Below the pieces are notes generated by a model, which saw nothing but the letters and a program-made list of their open reading frames with translations, was not told the origin of the DNA and ran no database searches. A stretch of DNA of 64,000 nucleotides from GYS-P2D sp964522505 (GTDB taxonomy: Bacteria; Bacteroidota; Bacteroidia; Chitinophagales; Saprospiraceae): NCBI GenBank assembly GCA_964522505.1, contig CAZFWJ010000009.1, positions 15,079 to 79,078 on the forward strand. Direction: 5' to 3'. Below are positions 34,473 to 43,077 of this stretch, in pieces (within the stretch, counting starts at the first letter, position 1; each line of letters starts with the position of its first letter). Made by a program: the position numbers and the translations under genes.

Positions 34473-37400
34473 ATGATGAAATGGATAAAACGTATACTCA
34501 TATTATTGATCCTGCTCATAGTAGCTGGAGTAGTAACTATTGAGCTTAAAAAAGAAGCAATCATTAAGAAAGGCGTTGATGTAGTCAATAGCGAGCTGAC
34601 GACGCCCATAACTTATGAATCATCGGGTGTCTCATTCTTGTCTACATTTCCATCCTTAGGCGTAAAGCTAAAAGATGTTTCTATCGATGCCGATAAAGAA
34701 GGTGTCCCGGCGCTCATGAAGCTGGGAACATTCCAAGTCAATCTAAATATCATTGAGGCGCTTCAAAACAAGGAGTCCTACTCTATCAAAAAGCTATTGC
34801 TATCTGATGGAACTATTACGGCCTATATAGACCACATGGGAGAGAGCAATTATGATATTTCAAAAGAGTCCTCTGAAGAATCTAATGCCGCAAATGTCAG
34901 TTTAGAATCTTTTGAAGTGGATAACATCAATCTGAGATATATCAATCATCAATCAAATACTTCTATTAGTATGAATGATATTAACGCCGATGGATCTATC
35001 AAATACCTTAATCAGACAGTCGACGTGGAGCTTGACTACGATGCCATCGTTGATGGTGGATTTATTAGCGATCATCTGAAGATAAGTGGAGCAGGTTCCT
35101 TACTTCTAACAGATGATATGACTAAGCTCAGCTTTGATGACCTAAAGACTAACATCAATGATCTTCCGATAATTAGCACGGGGGCAGTAAATTTTGATCC
35201 TACAGGTGATTTTAACATTTCAATATCTTCACCTGAAACTGAAGTCAAGAAACTGGCTTCATTACTCAACGTATTTTATGAAAATGAATACAGCGCTCTC
35301 AAGTCTTCAGGCACCTATGATTTAAAAGGGACGATATCTGGTAATTCTTCAGGTACATATCCTCTGTATGATCTGTCACTAAAGATGAATAACGGTAGTC
35401 TGAGCTATCCAAGTCTGCCTAAGAAGATAGACAGACTCAATGCAAATATCTCGTTGGAAAACACAACACAGTCTACAGCTTTTACGAGTGTTGTAATCAA
35501 TAGCCTTGATGTCGCCAGTGCAGGGAATTTTGTAAAAGCTCTTGGCAATGTTAAGCATCAATCAGATGCCTATGACGTAGATATCGATTCAGAATTCGAG
35601 ATCAATCTGAATGATATCAAAGAGTGTATAACCCTTGAAGCAGGAACAGAATTGACAGGAATTCTCGATGGTAAATTAGCAATCAATACTTCTGTCAATA
35701 ATAGCTTAGGCTTTATATCGAGCGGTATTGAGTTATTTGATGTCGATATAATAGGACGAGATATGAAGTATAGCGACCCTAGTGAGACATATCTTATTGA
35801 AGACCTAACCGTCTCAGGGAGTGATGAGCAGATCATGTATAAGTTAAAAGCTGAGACTCTTTCCTTTATTCAAGGACTTCATGTGGAAGGATCTGTGGAA
35901 GAACCCCTCTCTTTACTATCAGATGAAAAGTCTACCTCAGGTGTTCTTAATGTGGCAATTACTAAAATTGACTACGCAGAGGATAGCTCTAAAGACACTG
36001 TATCTATAGTCACTTCATATCCTATCCCCAAGATTAACTTGATCACTGAGTTAGATATCAATGAAATCAATTATTCAAGCTATAGTATCAATGGATTAAG
36101 TGGGACGGGGAAGATAAGTGACGAGAGCTCAAAGCTCGAATTTACGGCTGATGGAATAAACGGTAATATTATTACGGGAAAAGGAAGCTTGGATAAGTTA
36201 CTTCAATATGGGTTAAATGGAGATACACTCTCTGGAGACCTCACAGTATATAGTCCAGACTTAAATCTTGACAGTTTTATTTCTGATGATACAACTGGAA
36301 CAAGCGGTATTACTGATCTACTTCCAAACAATATAGATCTCGACATATCTTACGACGTTGGCAAGGCTACTTTATATGGAATAGACTTGACGAAAGCATT
36401 GGGTGCTTTAGAGGTAAGCGGAAAACAGGTCACCATGTCGCAGAAAGCAAAATTCTTAGAAGGTGACATCACCTTGACTGGACAGTTTGATGACTTCATA
36501 GATGGAATTGGAGGGGTAGTTATTGATGTTGATGTCAAAGATGTTTCCCTAAGCCAGACTGCCGAGAAAATCAAGTTGATCAATATGATATTGCCATTGA
36601 GCAAGTACATAAAGGGAGATTTTGATATGGTCTTTGAATTAAAGACGGAAATAGATCAAAACTATATTCCAGATCTAAATTCGATAAGTGCATTTGGCGA
36701 GTTAAAGACCAAGGATGGTGCGATAAACGGATTTGCGCCTATCGATACATTTTTAAGCTATTTGAACAGATCCACATCGGATAAGACTTGGCAGATTAAG
36801 AACCTCAGTCGTTATTTCTTAGTGGAAGATGGTCGTGTTGTTGTTAAGGAAATGACCTTAACGAGAGGAGATATAGAGCTCTCATATGAAGGTACTCATG
36901 GCTTCAATCAAAATATCGACTATCACGTAACCATGAGCCTACCGAGTTCTAAGTTCAACATGCAAAAAGCTCTGAAGCTGTTAGAAAACAAAGGAGTGCT
37001 CACTGAAAAGTTAGCTGGTATAACTGATGATGTGCGAGTTGAGATCGATGCATATGTAAGTGGCAACCTTCTCAGGCCTAAAGTGAAACTCACGGACATA
37101 GCTCTTGCTAAAGGAAGTATCAGGGAGAGCATCACCGAAAGAATCACCCAAACTGTAGAGGAGAAAAAAGACGAAATAGAGCAAACAGTTCGTGATACTA
37201 TCGATCATGTCCGCAATACCGTCCTCGATTCATTGAATACTATTAAGGATGATATCACAGCCAAGAAAGATTCCGTGCAGCAGGTCTTAGTTAGTGAAAT
37301 TGACAGTAGTAAGAAGGAGATAGAAGGACAGGTGATAACAATCATTGACTCCCTTAAAGCGGGTAATGTAGACTCTTTAACTTCTAAAATTAACGACATC

Positions 37401-37481
37401 TTCAAAGGCCAAGAAAGCAAGATTGATCAGATTAAGGACAAAATTAAATTTCCAATATTTAAAAAGAAGGGCGGTAATTAA
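34473..37481 (+). CDS. AsmA-family protein with C-terminal coiled coil
   Basis: 1002 aa. The N-terminal signal anchor (MMKWIKRILILLILLIVAGVV) and the following 'KKGVDVVNSELTTPITYESSGVSFLSTFPSLGVKLKDVSI' block mark the AsmA domain of the AsmA/TamB-like lipid-transfer family, thought to form long beta-strand grooves that bridge the envelope. The middle has the family's repeating short beta strands. The last ~110 residues (from about KGSIRESITERITQTVEEKKDEIEQ) form a highly charged coiled coil, which is an added element. Predicted role: lipid or outer-membrane protein homeostasis in the periplasm. It lies just upstream of the trp leader. Confidence 0.85.
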   Translation: MMKWIKRILILLILLIVAGVVTIELKKEAIIKKGVDVVNSELTTPITYESSGVSFLSTFPSLGVKLKDVSIDADKEGVPALMKLGTFQVNLNIIEALQNKESYSIKKLLLSDGTITAYIDHMGESNYDISKESSEESNAANVSLESFEVDNINLRYINHQSNTSISMNDINADGSIKYLNQTVDVELDYDAIVDGGFISDHLKISGAGSLLLTDDMTKLSFDDLKTNINDLPIISTGAVNFDPTGDFNISISSPETEVKKLASLLNVFYENEYSALKSSGTYDLKGTISGNSSGTYPLYDLSLKMNNGSLSYPSLPKKIDRLNANISLENTTQSTAFTSVVINSLDVASAGNFVKALGNVKHQSDAYDVDIDSEFEINLNDIKECITLEAGTELTGILDGKLAINTSVNNSLGFISSGIELFDVDIIGRDMKYSDPSETYLIEDLTVSGSDEQIMYKLKAETLSFIQGLHVEGSVEEPLSLLSDEKSTSGVLNVAITKIDYAEDSSKDTVSIVTSYPIPKINLITELDINEINYSSYSINGLSGTGKISDESSKLEFTADGINGNIITGKGSLDKLLQYGLNGDTLSGDLTVYSPDLNLDSFISDDTTGTSGITDLLPNNIDLDISYDVGKATLYGIDLTKALGALEVSGKQVTMSQKAKFLEGDITLTGQFDDFIDGIGGVVIDVDVKDVSLSQTAEKIKLINMILPLSKYIKGDFDMVFELKTEIDQNYIPDLNSISAFGELKTKDGAINGFAPIDTFLSYLNRSTSDKTWQIKNLSRYFLVEDGRVVVKEMTLTRGDIELSYEGTHGFNQNIDYHVTMSLPSSKFNMQKALKLLENKGVLTEKLAGITDDVRVEIDAYVSGNLLRPKVKLTDIALAKGSIRESITERITQTVEEKKDEIEQTVRDTIDHVRNTVLDSLNTIKDDITAKKDSVQQVLVSEIDSSKKEIEGQVITIIDSLKAGNVDSLTSKINDIFKGQESKIDQIKDKIKFPIFKKKGGN

Positions 37482-37529
37482 TTGCATATTCCTGAATTAC
37501 TCATTTACTTTGAGTCATAATATTTGAAT

Positions 37530-37571
37530 ATGAAAATTTGGTGGTGGCATATTGATATTTCTCTGAGTTAG
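37530..37571 (+). CDS. trpL: trp operon leader peptide (13 aa)
   Basis: ATG at 37530 gives MKIWWWHIDISLS and ends with TAG at 37569-37571. Three Trp codons in a row (bases 37539-37547) are the expected sensor of charged tRNA-Trp. Just after the stop comes a region that can pair with the Trp codon region (GGTGGC 37543-37548 with GCCATC 37583-37588, one G-T pair) or with the first arm of the terminator (ACAA-C-GCC 37578-37585 with GGCTTGT 37607-37613, bulged C). These are mutually exclusive pairings, as in attenuation. The ATG follows ATAATATTTGAAT, similar to the context of the his leader. Confidence 0.85.
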   Translation: MKIWWWHIDISLS

Positions 37572-37603
37572 GAATGAACAACGCCATCAATTGATATAAG
37601 TAT

Positions 37604-37638
37604 AACGGCTTGTCGAATTATTCCGACAGGCCGTTTTT
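37604..37638 (+). terminator. trp attenuator terminator
   Basis: AACGGCTTGTCG (37604-37615) pairs perfectly, with one G-T pair, with CGACAGGCCGTT (37624-37635) across an 8-base loop, and T residues follow (TTTTT to 37638). It ends 19 bases before the trpE ATG. When the leader is read freely (high Trp) this hairpin can stop transcription before the structural genes. Confidence 0.9.
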
Positions 37639-37657
37639 AGTTTTAAGAAGAGTGCGA

Positions 37658-39019
37658 ATGAAAGTAAAAGTAGTAAGTCAAGAGTTATTAGAAGATCTCA
37701 ACACACCTGTGAGTTTATTGCTCAAGTTGCGAGAACGATATGGTCAGGTGATTCTACTGGAGAGCTCCGCATACAACAGTAAGCGTGATAGTAAATCATA
37801 CATCTGCTTTAATCCACTTGCTAGACTTGAGATCACAGATGGAATTCTTGATGCAGGAGGCGTTCAACAGCGTGAATTTGATGTTTCAGCTGAGATACAA
37901 AAATTTATGCAGTCTGTGGAATTTGTCGGAACAACAGAAGAATCTGCTATAGTAGGCTATTCGTGCTACAATAGTGTAGCCTACTTCGAGAGTGTTCAAC
38001 TTGATCGGGCTAAGCGTGCTGATGACATCCCTGACCTTAGATATGATTTCTATCGTAACATGGTTGTGTTTGATCATTTTCATGATAGAATTAAAATCAT
38101 TGATCATACACCGGATGGTCAGGATGTCAATATAGAAGAGATTAAGTCAATCATTCAAGGAGACATTGTCACTTCTGAGCCTTTTGCGGTCGGGCGTGAA
38201 TACTCTAACATGACTGATGAGGATTACATTAATATGGTAGAACGTGGCAAGTATCATTGTCAACGAGGAGATGTCTTCCAAATCGTTCTGTCCAGGAAGT
38301 TCCATACGGAGTTCACTGGTGATGAAATCAATCTGTATCGTGCGCTGCGCAGTGTTAACCCAAGCCCCTATCTGTTTTACTTTGACTATGGAGACTTCAA
38401 AATATTTGGTTCTTCACCAGAGGCTCAACTGGTGATCAAGGAAGGTCGAGCAGAGATACATCCAATAGCAGGAACATTCCGAAGAACCGGTAATAAGATA
38501 GGTGATGCCGCATTAGCGGAGAAACTTTCTAATGACCCTAAAGAAATCTCCGAGCACGTAATGCTGGTTGATTTGGCTCGTAATGATCTTAGTAGAAACA
38601 CAACTAATGTTACTGTAGACAAGTATAAAGAGGTGCAGTTCTTCAGTCATGTGATTCATTTAGTTTCTAAGGTTACTGGTAAGCTGCAGGAAGATTCGAA
38701 GAATTATCAAATCTACGCCGACACCTTTCCTGCTGGAACACTTTCAGGAGCACCTAAGATAAAGGCTATGCAACTCATAGATCAGTATGAACCCAATGGT
38801 CGAACCTTCTATGGGGGTGGATTAGGCCTGATCCATTTTAATGGAGACCTCAATCATGCAATAGTAATTCGTTCTTTTCTTAGTCAGCATGGTGTGTTGA
38901 CGCGTCAAGCTGGTGCTGGTATAGTCATCAAGTCCGATGAACTAAGCGAATTGCAAGAAGTAAATAACAAGTTGGCTGCGCTCCAAAAAGCCATATCATT
39001 AGCAGAACAAATCAAATAG
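37658..39019 (+). CDS. trpE: Anthranilate synthase component I
   Basis: 453 aa from the ATG at 37658. The longer frame from 37610 is rejected because it runs through the attenuator terminator. Chorismate-binding enzyme domains are complete: 'DVFQIVLSRKF', 'SPSPYLFYFDYG', 'GSSPEAQLV', 'HPIAGTFRRTG', 'NDPKEISEHVMLVDLARNDL' and 'QTFPAGTLSGAPKIKAMQLI'-type blocks, with the final AGAG motif (RQAGAGIV). Makes anthranilate from chorismate with ammonia or glutamine delivered by TrpG. It is controlled by the attenuator directly upstream. First structural gene of the operon. Confidence 0.96.
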   Translation: MKVKVVSQELLEDLNTPVSLLLKLRERYGQVILLESSAYNSKRDSKSYICFNPLARLEITDGILDAGGVQQREFDVSAEIQKFMQSVEFVGTTEESAIVGYSCYNSVAYFESVQLDRAKRADDIPDLRYDFYRNMVVFDHFHDRIKIIDHTPDGQDVNIEEIKSIIQGDIVTSEPFAVGREYSNMTDEDYINMVERGKYHCQRGDVFQIVLSRKFHTEFTGDEINLYRALRSVNPSPYLFYFDYGDFKIFGSSPEAQLVIKEGRAEIHPIAGTFRRTGNKIGDAALAEKLSNDPKEISEHVMLVDLARNDLSRNTTNVTVDKYKEVQFFSHVIHLVSKVTGKLQEDSKNYQIYADTFPAGTLSGAPKIKAMQLIDQYEPNGRTFYGGGLGLIHFNGDLNHAIVIRSFLSQHGVLTRQAGAGIVIKSDELSELQEVNNKLAALQKAISLAEQIK

Positions 39020-39022
39020 TCC

Positions 39023-39598
39023 ATGCACAAAGTACTCGTCATAGATAACTACGATTCATTCACCTACAACTTGGTTCATGCGCTTCAAGAGCTACTAAAT
39101 CACGAGGTAGTAGTTAAACGTAATGATCAGATAGAAATGGATTACATCGACCAATTTGATTATATCATTTTGTCACCGGGTCCAGGAGTACCTGATGAAG
39201 CAGGTGATCTTAAAAAGATCATAGAGCTATACGCTCCTACTAAGAAAATGCTCGGCGTATGTCTTGGTCAGCAGGCTATTGGAGAAGTGTTCGGTGCAAA
39301 ACTGCGAAACTTGGATGAAGTATATCATGGTGTCCAGACAACATTTAGATCACTTAACAACTGCAGCATCTTTGATAATATAGATACTGAGTTTCTTGGA
39401 GGTCGCTATCACTCCTGGGTTATTGACAAGGAGACTATGCCAGATGACCTCGTGATCACCTGTACAGATAAAGACAATGAGGTAATGGGTATTAAGCATG
39501 CTGAATACGATGTGTATGGTGTCCAGTTTCATCCAGAGTCGATACTGACACCAGAGGGAGAAACTATGCTCAGTAATTTCTTAAGTATTACTAATTAG
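39023..39598 (+). CDS. trpG: Anthranilate synthase component II (glutamine amidotransferase)
   Basis: 191 aa. The class I amidotransferase site GVCLGQQAI carries the nucleophile Cys80, with the His/Glu pair in FHPES near the C-terminus and the oxyanion loop SPGPGVPDEAG. It supplies ammonia to TrpE. It starts three bases after the trpE stop and ends ten bases before trpC. The trpD gene that usually follows trpG is not present in this position. It could also serve p-aminobenzoate synthase (PabA role), as known in some bacteria; that is inference. Confidence 0.95.
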   Translation: MHKVLVIDNYDSFTYNLVHALQELLNHEVVVKRNDQIEMDYIDQFDYIILSPGPGVPDEAGDLKKIIELYAPTKKMLGVCLGQQAIGEVFGAKLRNLDEVYHGVQTTFRSLNNCSIFDNIDTEFLGGRYHSWVIDKETMPDDLVITCTDKDNEVMGIKHAEYDVYGVQFHPESILTPEGETMLSNFLSITN

Positions 39599-39607
39599 GA
39601 TAGACAA

Positions 39608-40423
39608 GTGCATATACTCGAAAAGATTGTAAAACATAAGCTCAAAGAGGTTGCGGCTCGAAAACATAGAGCCACTATATCCACTCTAAAAGAAAGTATA
39701 CACTTCAATAGAGCGACTAACTCGCTGTTATCGACTCTACAGGAGAATAATGTTCCTGCGGTGATTGCAGAATTCAAACGTAAATCTCCTTCTAAACAGG
39801 CAATCAACTTGGATGCGAATTTGTATGAAGTAATTGCCGGATATTCAAAAGCAGGAGCTGCGGCGATAAGCATCTTAACGGATGAGTTTTTTTTTGGAGG
39901 GTCTGATTCATTTTTAACACAGGTTAGAATCGAGCTTCCTACTATGCCACTGTTGCGTAAGGAGTTTATAATTGATGAGTATCAGGTCTATGAAGCTAAA
40001 GCTATAGGAGCTGATATTATTCTCCTGATCACTGAAATTCTATCCAAGGAACAAGTTGCTACATTCAGTAAGTTGGCACGTGATCTTGATTTAGAGGTTC
40101 TACTTGAGTTACATTCTGCTGAGCAACTTGGGAAGTATCATGAGAGCGTAAGTTATGTTGGCGTCAACAATCGTGATCTTAAGACATTTTCAGTTGATTA
40201 TGAGCGCTCTAAAAAACTATATAATATGTTACCCGCTGAGGTGCCTAAAATTGCTGAAAGCGGCCTTAGTGATCCAGAGGTTGTTGCTATGCTTTATGAT
40301 TATGGATTCAGTGGCTTTTTGATGGGAGAACATTTCATGCGTAATAGCAATCCAGGTACAGCATGTGCCAGATTTATTCAAACTACGCACACCTATATCG
40401 GGAGAAAACATGTTGATAAATAA
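39608..40423 (+). CDS. trpC: Indole-3-glycerol-phosphate synthase
   Basis: 271 aa, starting with GTG at 39608. The TIM-barrel signature blocks VIAEFKRKSPSK (phosphate/active-site Lys region), AAAISILTDEFFFGG, PLLRKEFIIDEYQVYEA and VNNRDLKTF are all present, and SGLSDP near the end binds phosphate. It closes the indole ring of CdRP to indole-3-glycerol phosphate. It follows trpG with only nine bases between them. The next gene, trpF, starts after a 59-base gap. The catalytic lysine and glutamate positions look intact. Confidence 0.94.
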   Translation: MHILEKIVKHKLKEVAARKHRATISTLKESIHFNRATNSLLSTLQENNVPAVIAEFKRKSPSKQAINLDANLYEVIAGYSKAGAAAISILTDEFFFGGSDSFLTQVRIELPTMPLLRKEFIIDEYQVYEAKAIGADIILLITEILSKEQVATFSKLARDLDLEVLLELHSAEQLGKYHESVSYVGVNNRDLKTFSVDYERSKKLYNMLPAEVPKIAESGLSDPEVVAMLYDYGFSGFLMGEHFMRNSNPGTACARFIQTTHTYIGRKHVDK

Positions 40424-40482
40424 TCAATAATCTAAAATCGTAATATGATCTATACGCATAAAATTATTTATAAGCAGCGGAA

Positions 40483-41097
40483 ATGAAGCCTTTATTAGTA
40501 AAAGTGTGCGGGATTAACAGAGAAAACAACTTAATGCGAGTTAGTGCTCTTGAAATTGACATGATTGGATTAAACTTCTATTTAGGATCTAAAAGATACT
40601 TGAATAACATTTCAATTACAATAAATCCTAAAGTGAAACGGGTAGGAGTCTTCGTAGATCCATCGATAACGGAACTCTTACAATATAGTGCTGATGCACA
40701 ACTAGACTTTCTCCAATTGCATGGTAGCGAGAGTCCTGCATTCTGTCTCGAGGCGACCAAAATTTGCCCTGTAATTAAGGCTTTTGGAGTAGACGAAAAT
40801 TTTGACTTTGAGTTACTGAAGGATTATGATATGGTGGAGTACTTCTTGTTTGATACGAAAGTGCCCACGCATGGAGGCTCAGGTAAAAAATTCAATTGGG
40901 ATAAGCTCAAGGAATATAAAGGTCACATACCCTTCTTATTAGCTGGAGGTATAGGCTCTGAAGATGTAGAAGAAATCAAAAAAATAAAACACTCGATGTT
41001 TATCGGTGTAGATATAAATAGCAAGTTCGAAATCGAACCTGGCCTTAAGCATGTGCCTAAGGTAGATGAGTTCGTAAATGAATTAAAAAATAGATGA
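40483..41097 (+). CDS. trpF: Phosphoribosylanthranilate isomerase
   Basis: 204 aa. The N-terminal block KVCGINRENNL contains the catalytic Cys (KxCGI), 'DFLQLHGSE' is the HG[SN]E motif, and the C-terminal 'LAGGIGSEDV' and 'GVDINSKFEIEPG' give the phosphate site, with an aspartate in 'FDTKVPTHGGSGKKFNW'. It turns PRA into CdRP. Start ATG at 40483; a 59-base gap separates it from trpC. It ends one base before the trpB ATG (TGAGATG), a tight operon link. Confidence 0.92.
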   Translation: MKPLLVKVCGINRENNLMRVSALEIDMIGLNFYLGSKRYLNNISITINPKVKRVGVFVDPSITELLQYSADAQLDFLQLHGSESPAFCLEATKICPVIKAFGVDENFDFELLKDYDMVEYFLFDTKVPTHGGSGKKFNWDKLKEYKGHIPFLLAGGIGSEDVEEIKKIKHSMFIGVDINSKFEIEPGLKHVPKVDEFVNELKNR

Positions 41098-41098
41098 G

Positions 41099-42307
41099 AT
41101 GAATTATCAAGTAGACGAAGCAGGTTTCTATGGTGATTTTGGCGGGGCATACATTCCCGAGATGCTTCATAGCAATATTGATACTCTGAAGAATCAGTAT
41201 ATGGCGATCATGTATGAAGATTCCTTTCAAAAGGAGTTTCATCAATTACTAAGAGATTATGTAGGACGCCCTACTCCATTATATCTGGCACAACGACTAT
41301 CGGAGAAGTATGGCGGCAAAATCTATCTCAAGCGCGAAGACTTAAATCATACTGGTGCTCATAAGATTAATAATACTATAGGTCAAATCCTATTGGCTAA
41401 GCGATTAGGAAAGCAACGTATCATAGCAGAGACTGGCGCAGGTCAACATGGTGTAGCCACTGCCACCGTATGTGCATTGATGGGTCTTGAGTGCATCGTA
41501 TATATGGGCAAGATCGATATTGCGCGCCAAGCGCCCAATGTTGCCCGAATGAAGATGTTAGGTGCCGAAGTAAGGCCCGCCTTAAGTGGCAGTCAGACAC
41601 TTAAGGATGCAACTAACGAGGCGATTAGAGATTGGATCGGCAATCCTGAGAGCACGCATTATATCATCGGTTCTGTTGTTGGTCCACATCCTTATCCAGA
41701 CATGGTAGCTCGATTTCAATCCATCATCAGCGAGGAAGTCAGATGGCAACTCAAAGAGAAAGAACAAACAGAAGTGCCAGATTATTTAGTGGCCTGTGTA
41801 GGCGGTGGTAGCAATGCGGCAGGGATATACTATCACTATCTCGATGAACCCAAGGTCAAAATAGTGGCGGTTGAAGCAGCTGGTAAAGGCATTGATACTG
41901 GTGAATCAGCGGCTACGAGTGTATTAGGTTCGATTGGAATCATCCATGGCAGTAAGACACTCTTGATGCAGACAGAAGATGGTCAGATCGTAGAGCCCTA
42001 CTCAATTAGCGCAGGATTGGATTATCCCGGTATTGGCCCACAGCACGCTCATCTGATATCTAGTGGTCGTGCTCAAGTGTATAACGCTACTGATGAAGAA
42101 GCACTGGCTGCAGCACTAGAGTTATCTCGTGTCGAAGGTATCATACCTGCATTAGAGACTGCACATGCTCTTGCAATACTTGATAAGATGAGTATAAAGA
42201 AAGATGAAGTAGTAGTCATTAATCTTTCAGGTCGTGGCGACAAGGACTTAGCGACATTTACAGCGTATCTCAACAGACATACTGGCGAACAAAAAAGTGA
42301 TCATTAA
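41099..42307 (+). CDS. trpB: Tryptophan synthase beta chain
   Basis: 402 aa. PLP lysine is Lys89 in HTGAHKINN; the phosphate-binding CVGGGSNAAG and the substrate loop ETGAGQHGVATAT are present. It makes Trp from indole and serine in the alpha2-beta2 complex with TrpA. The stop TAA shares its last A with the trpA start (TAATG), typical for the paired subunits. Length and all motifs are normal for the TrpB1 type. Confidence 0.97.
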   Translation: MNYQVDEAGFYGDFGGAYIPEMLHSNIDTLKNQYMAIMYEDSFQKEFHQLLRDYVGRPTPLYLAQRLSEKYGGKIYLKREDLNHTGAHKINNTIGQILLAKRLGKQRIIAETGAGQHGVATATVCALMGLECIVYMGKIDIARQAPNVARMKMLGAEVRPALSGSQTLKDATNEAIRDWIGNPESTHYIIGSVVGPHPYPDMVARFQSIISEEVRWQLKEKEQTEVPDYLVACVGGGSNAAGIYYHYLDEPKVKIVAVEAAGKGIDTGESAATSVLGSIGIIHGSKTLLMQTEDGQIVEPYSISAGLDYPGIGPQHAHLISSGRAQVYNATDEEALAAALELSRVEGIIPALETAHALAILDKMSIKKDEVVVINLSGRGDKDLATFTAYLNRHTGEQKSDH

Positions 42308-43077
42308 TGAATCGATTGACGAAATTGTTTTCTGAAAAAGAATCAGAAATACTGAACATATATTTCACTGCTGGACATCCTAGGTTAGACAGTACATCGG
42401 AGATTATCCACAGTCTTACAGACTTGGGAGTAGATCTAATAGAGTTAGGTGTGCCCTATTCGGATCCGATGGCAGATGGCGAAACCATTCAGCATAGCAG
42501 TAGTCAAGCACTGAAGAATGGAATGACCCTGCAGACCATATTTAATCAAGTCACGGTTAGTCGTAGGACCTCACAAGTACCCATTATCCTAATGGGATAC
42601 TACAATCAGATGATGCAATATGGAATAGAGCGTTTTCTACAGTCATGTCAGAAATCAGGAGTAGATGGATTAATCATTCCAGATCTGCCTATGTCAATCT
42701 ATAGGAAGGATTACCAAGGGCTTTTTGAGCAATATGATTTAAAAATCGCCTTCTTAATTACTCCTGAAACCAGTGATGAACGAATTCTCTTAGCTGATGA
42801 GCTTAGCTCTGCATTCATCTATGTAGTTTCAAAATCGAGTATTACAGGATCAGCTGGAGCTATCGATCAGGCACAAAAGACATATTTCAAACGTATCAAT
42901 GACCTTAAGTTGAAAGCACCTAGATTGATAGGCTTCGGGATACATGATCGGGAAACATACCTCACTGCCTGTGAAAATAGCAATGGGGCAATTATAGGCT
43001 CTGCATTCATCAGAGCACTTGATAAGGCAGAAGACCTTGCTGAAGGGATCACTCAATTTATAGGTGCGATTAGGTGA
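42307..43077 (+). CDS. trpA: Tryptophan synthase alpha chain
   Basis: 256 aa. The catalytic residues are Glu46 (DLIELGVPYSD) and Asp57 (ADGE), with the phosphate loops near 'SSSITGSAGAI' and 'GFGIHDRETY'. It splits indole-glycerol phosphate to indole that is channelled to TrpB. It is the last gene of the trp operon and overlaps the end of convergent pxpC by 8 bases. The missing step in this locus is trpD. Confidence 0.95.
   Translation: MNRLTKLFSEKESEILNIYFTAGHPRLDSTSEIIHSLTDLGVDLIELGVPYSDPMADGETIQHSSSQALKNGMTLQTIFNQVTVSRRTSQVPIILMGYYNQMMQYGIERFLQSCQKSGVDGLIIPDLPMSIYRKDYQGLFEQYDLKIAFLITPETSDERILLADELSSAFIYVVSKSSITGSAGAIDQAQKTYFKRINDLKLKAPRLIGFGIHDRETYLTACENSNGAIIGSAFIRALDKAEDLAEGITQFIGAIR

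Noticed and set aside
37610..37657. Extension of trpE by 16 codons
   Set aside because: It would start inside the attenuator terminator. The ATG at 37658 gives a normal TrpE N-terminus.
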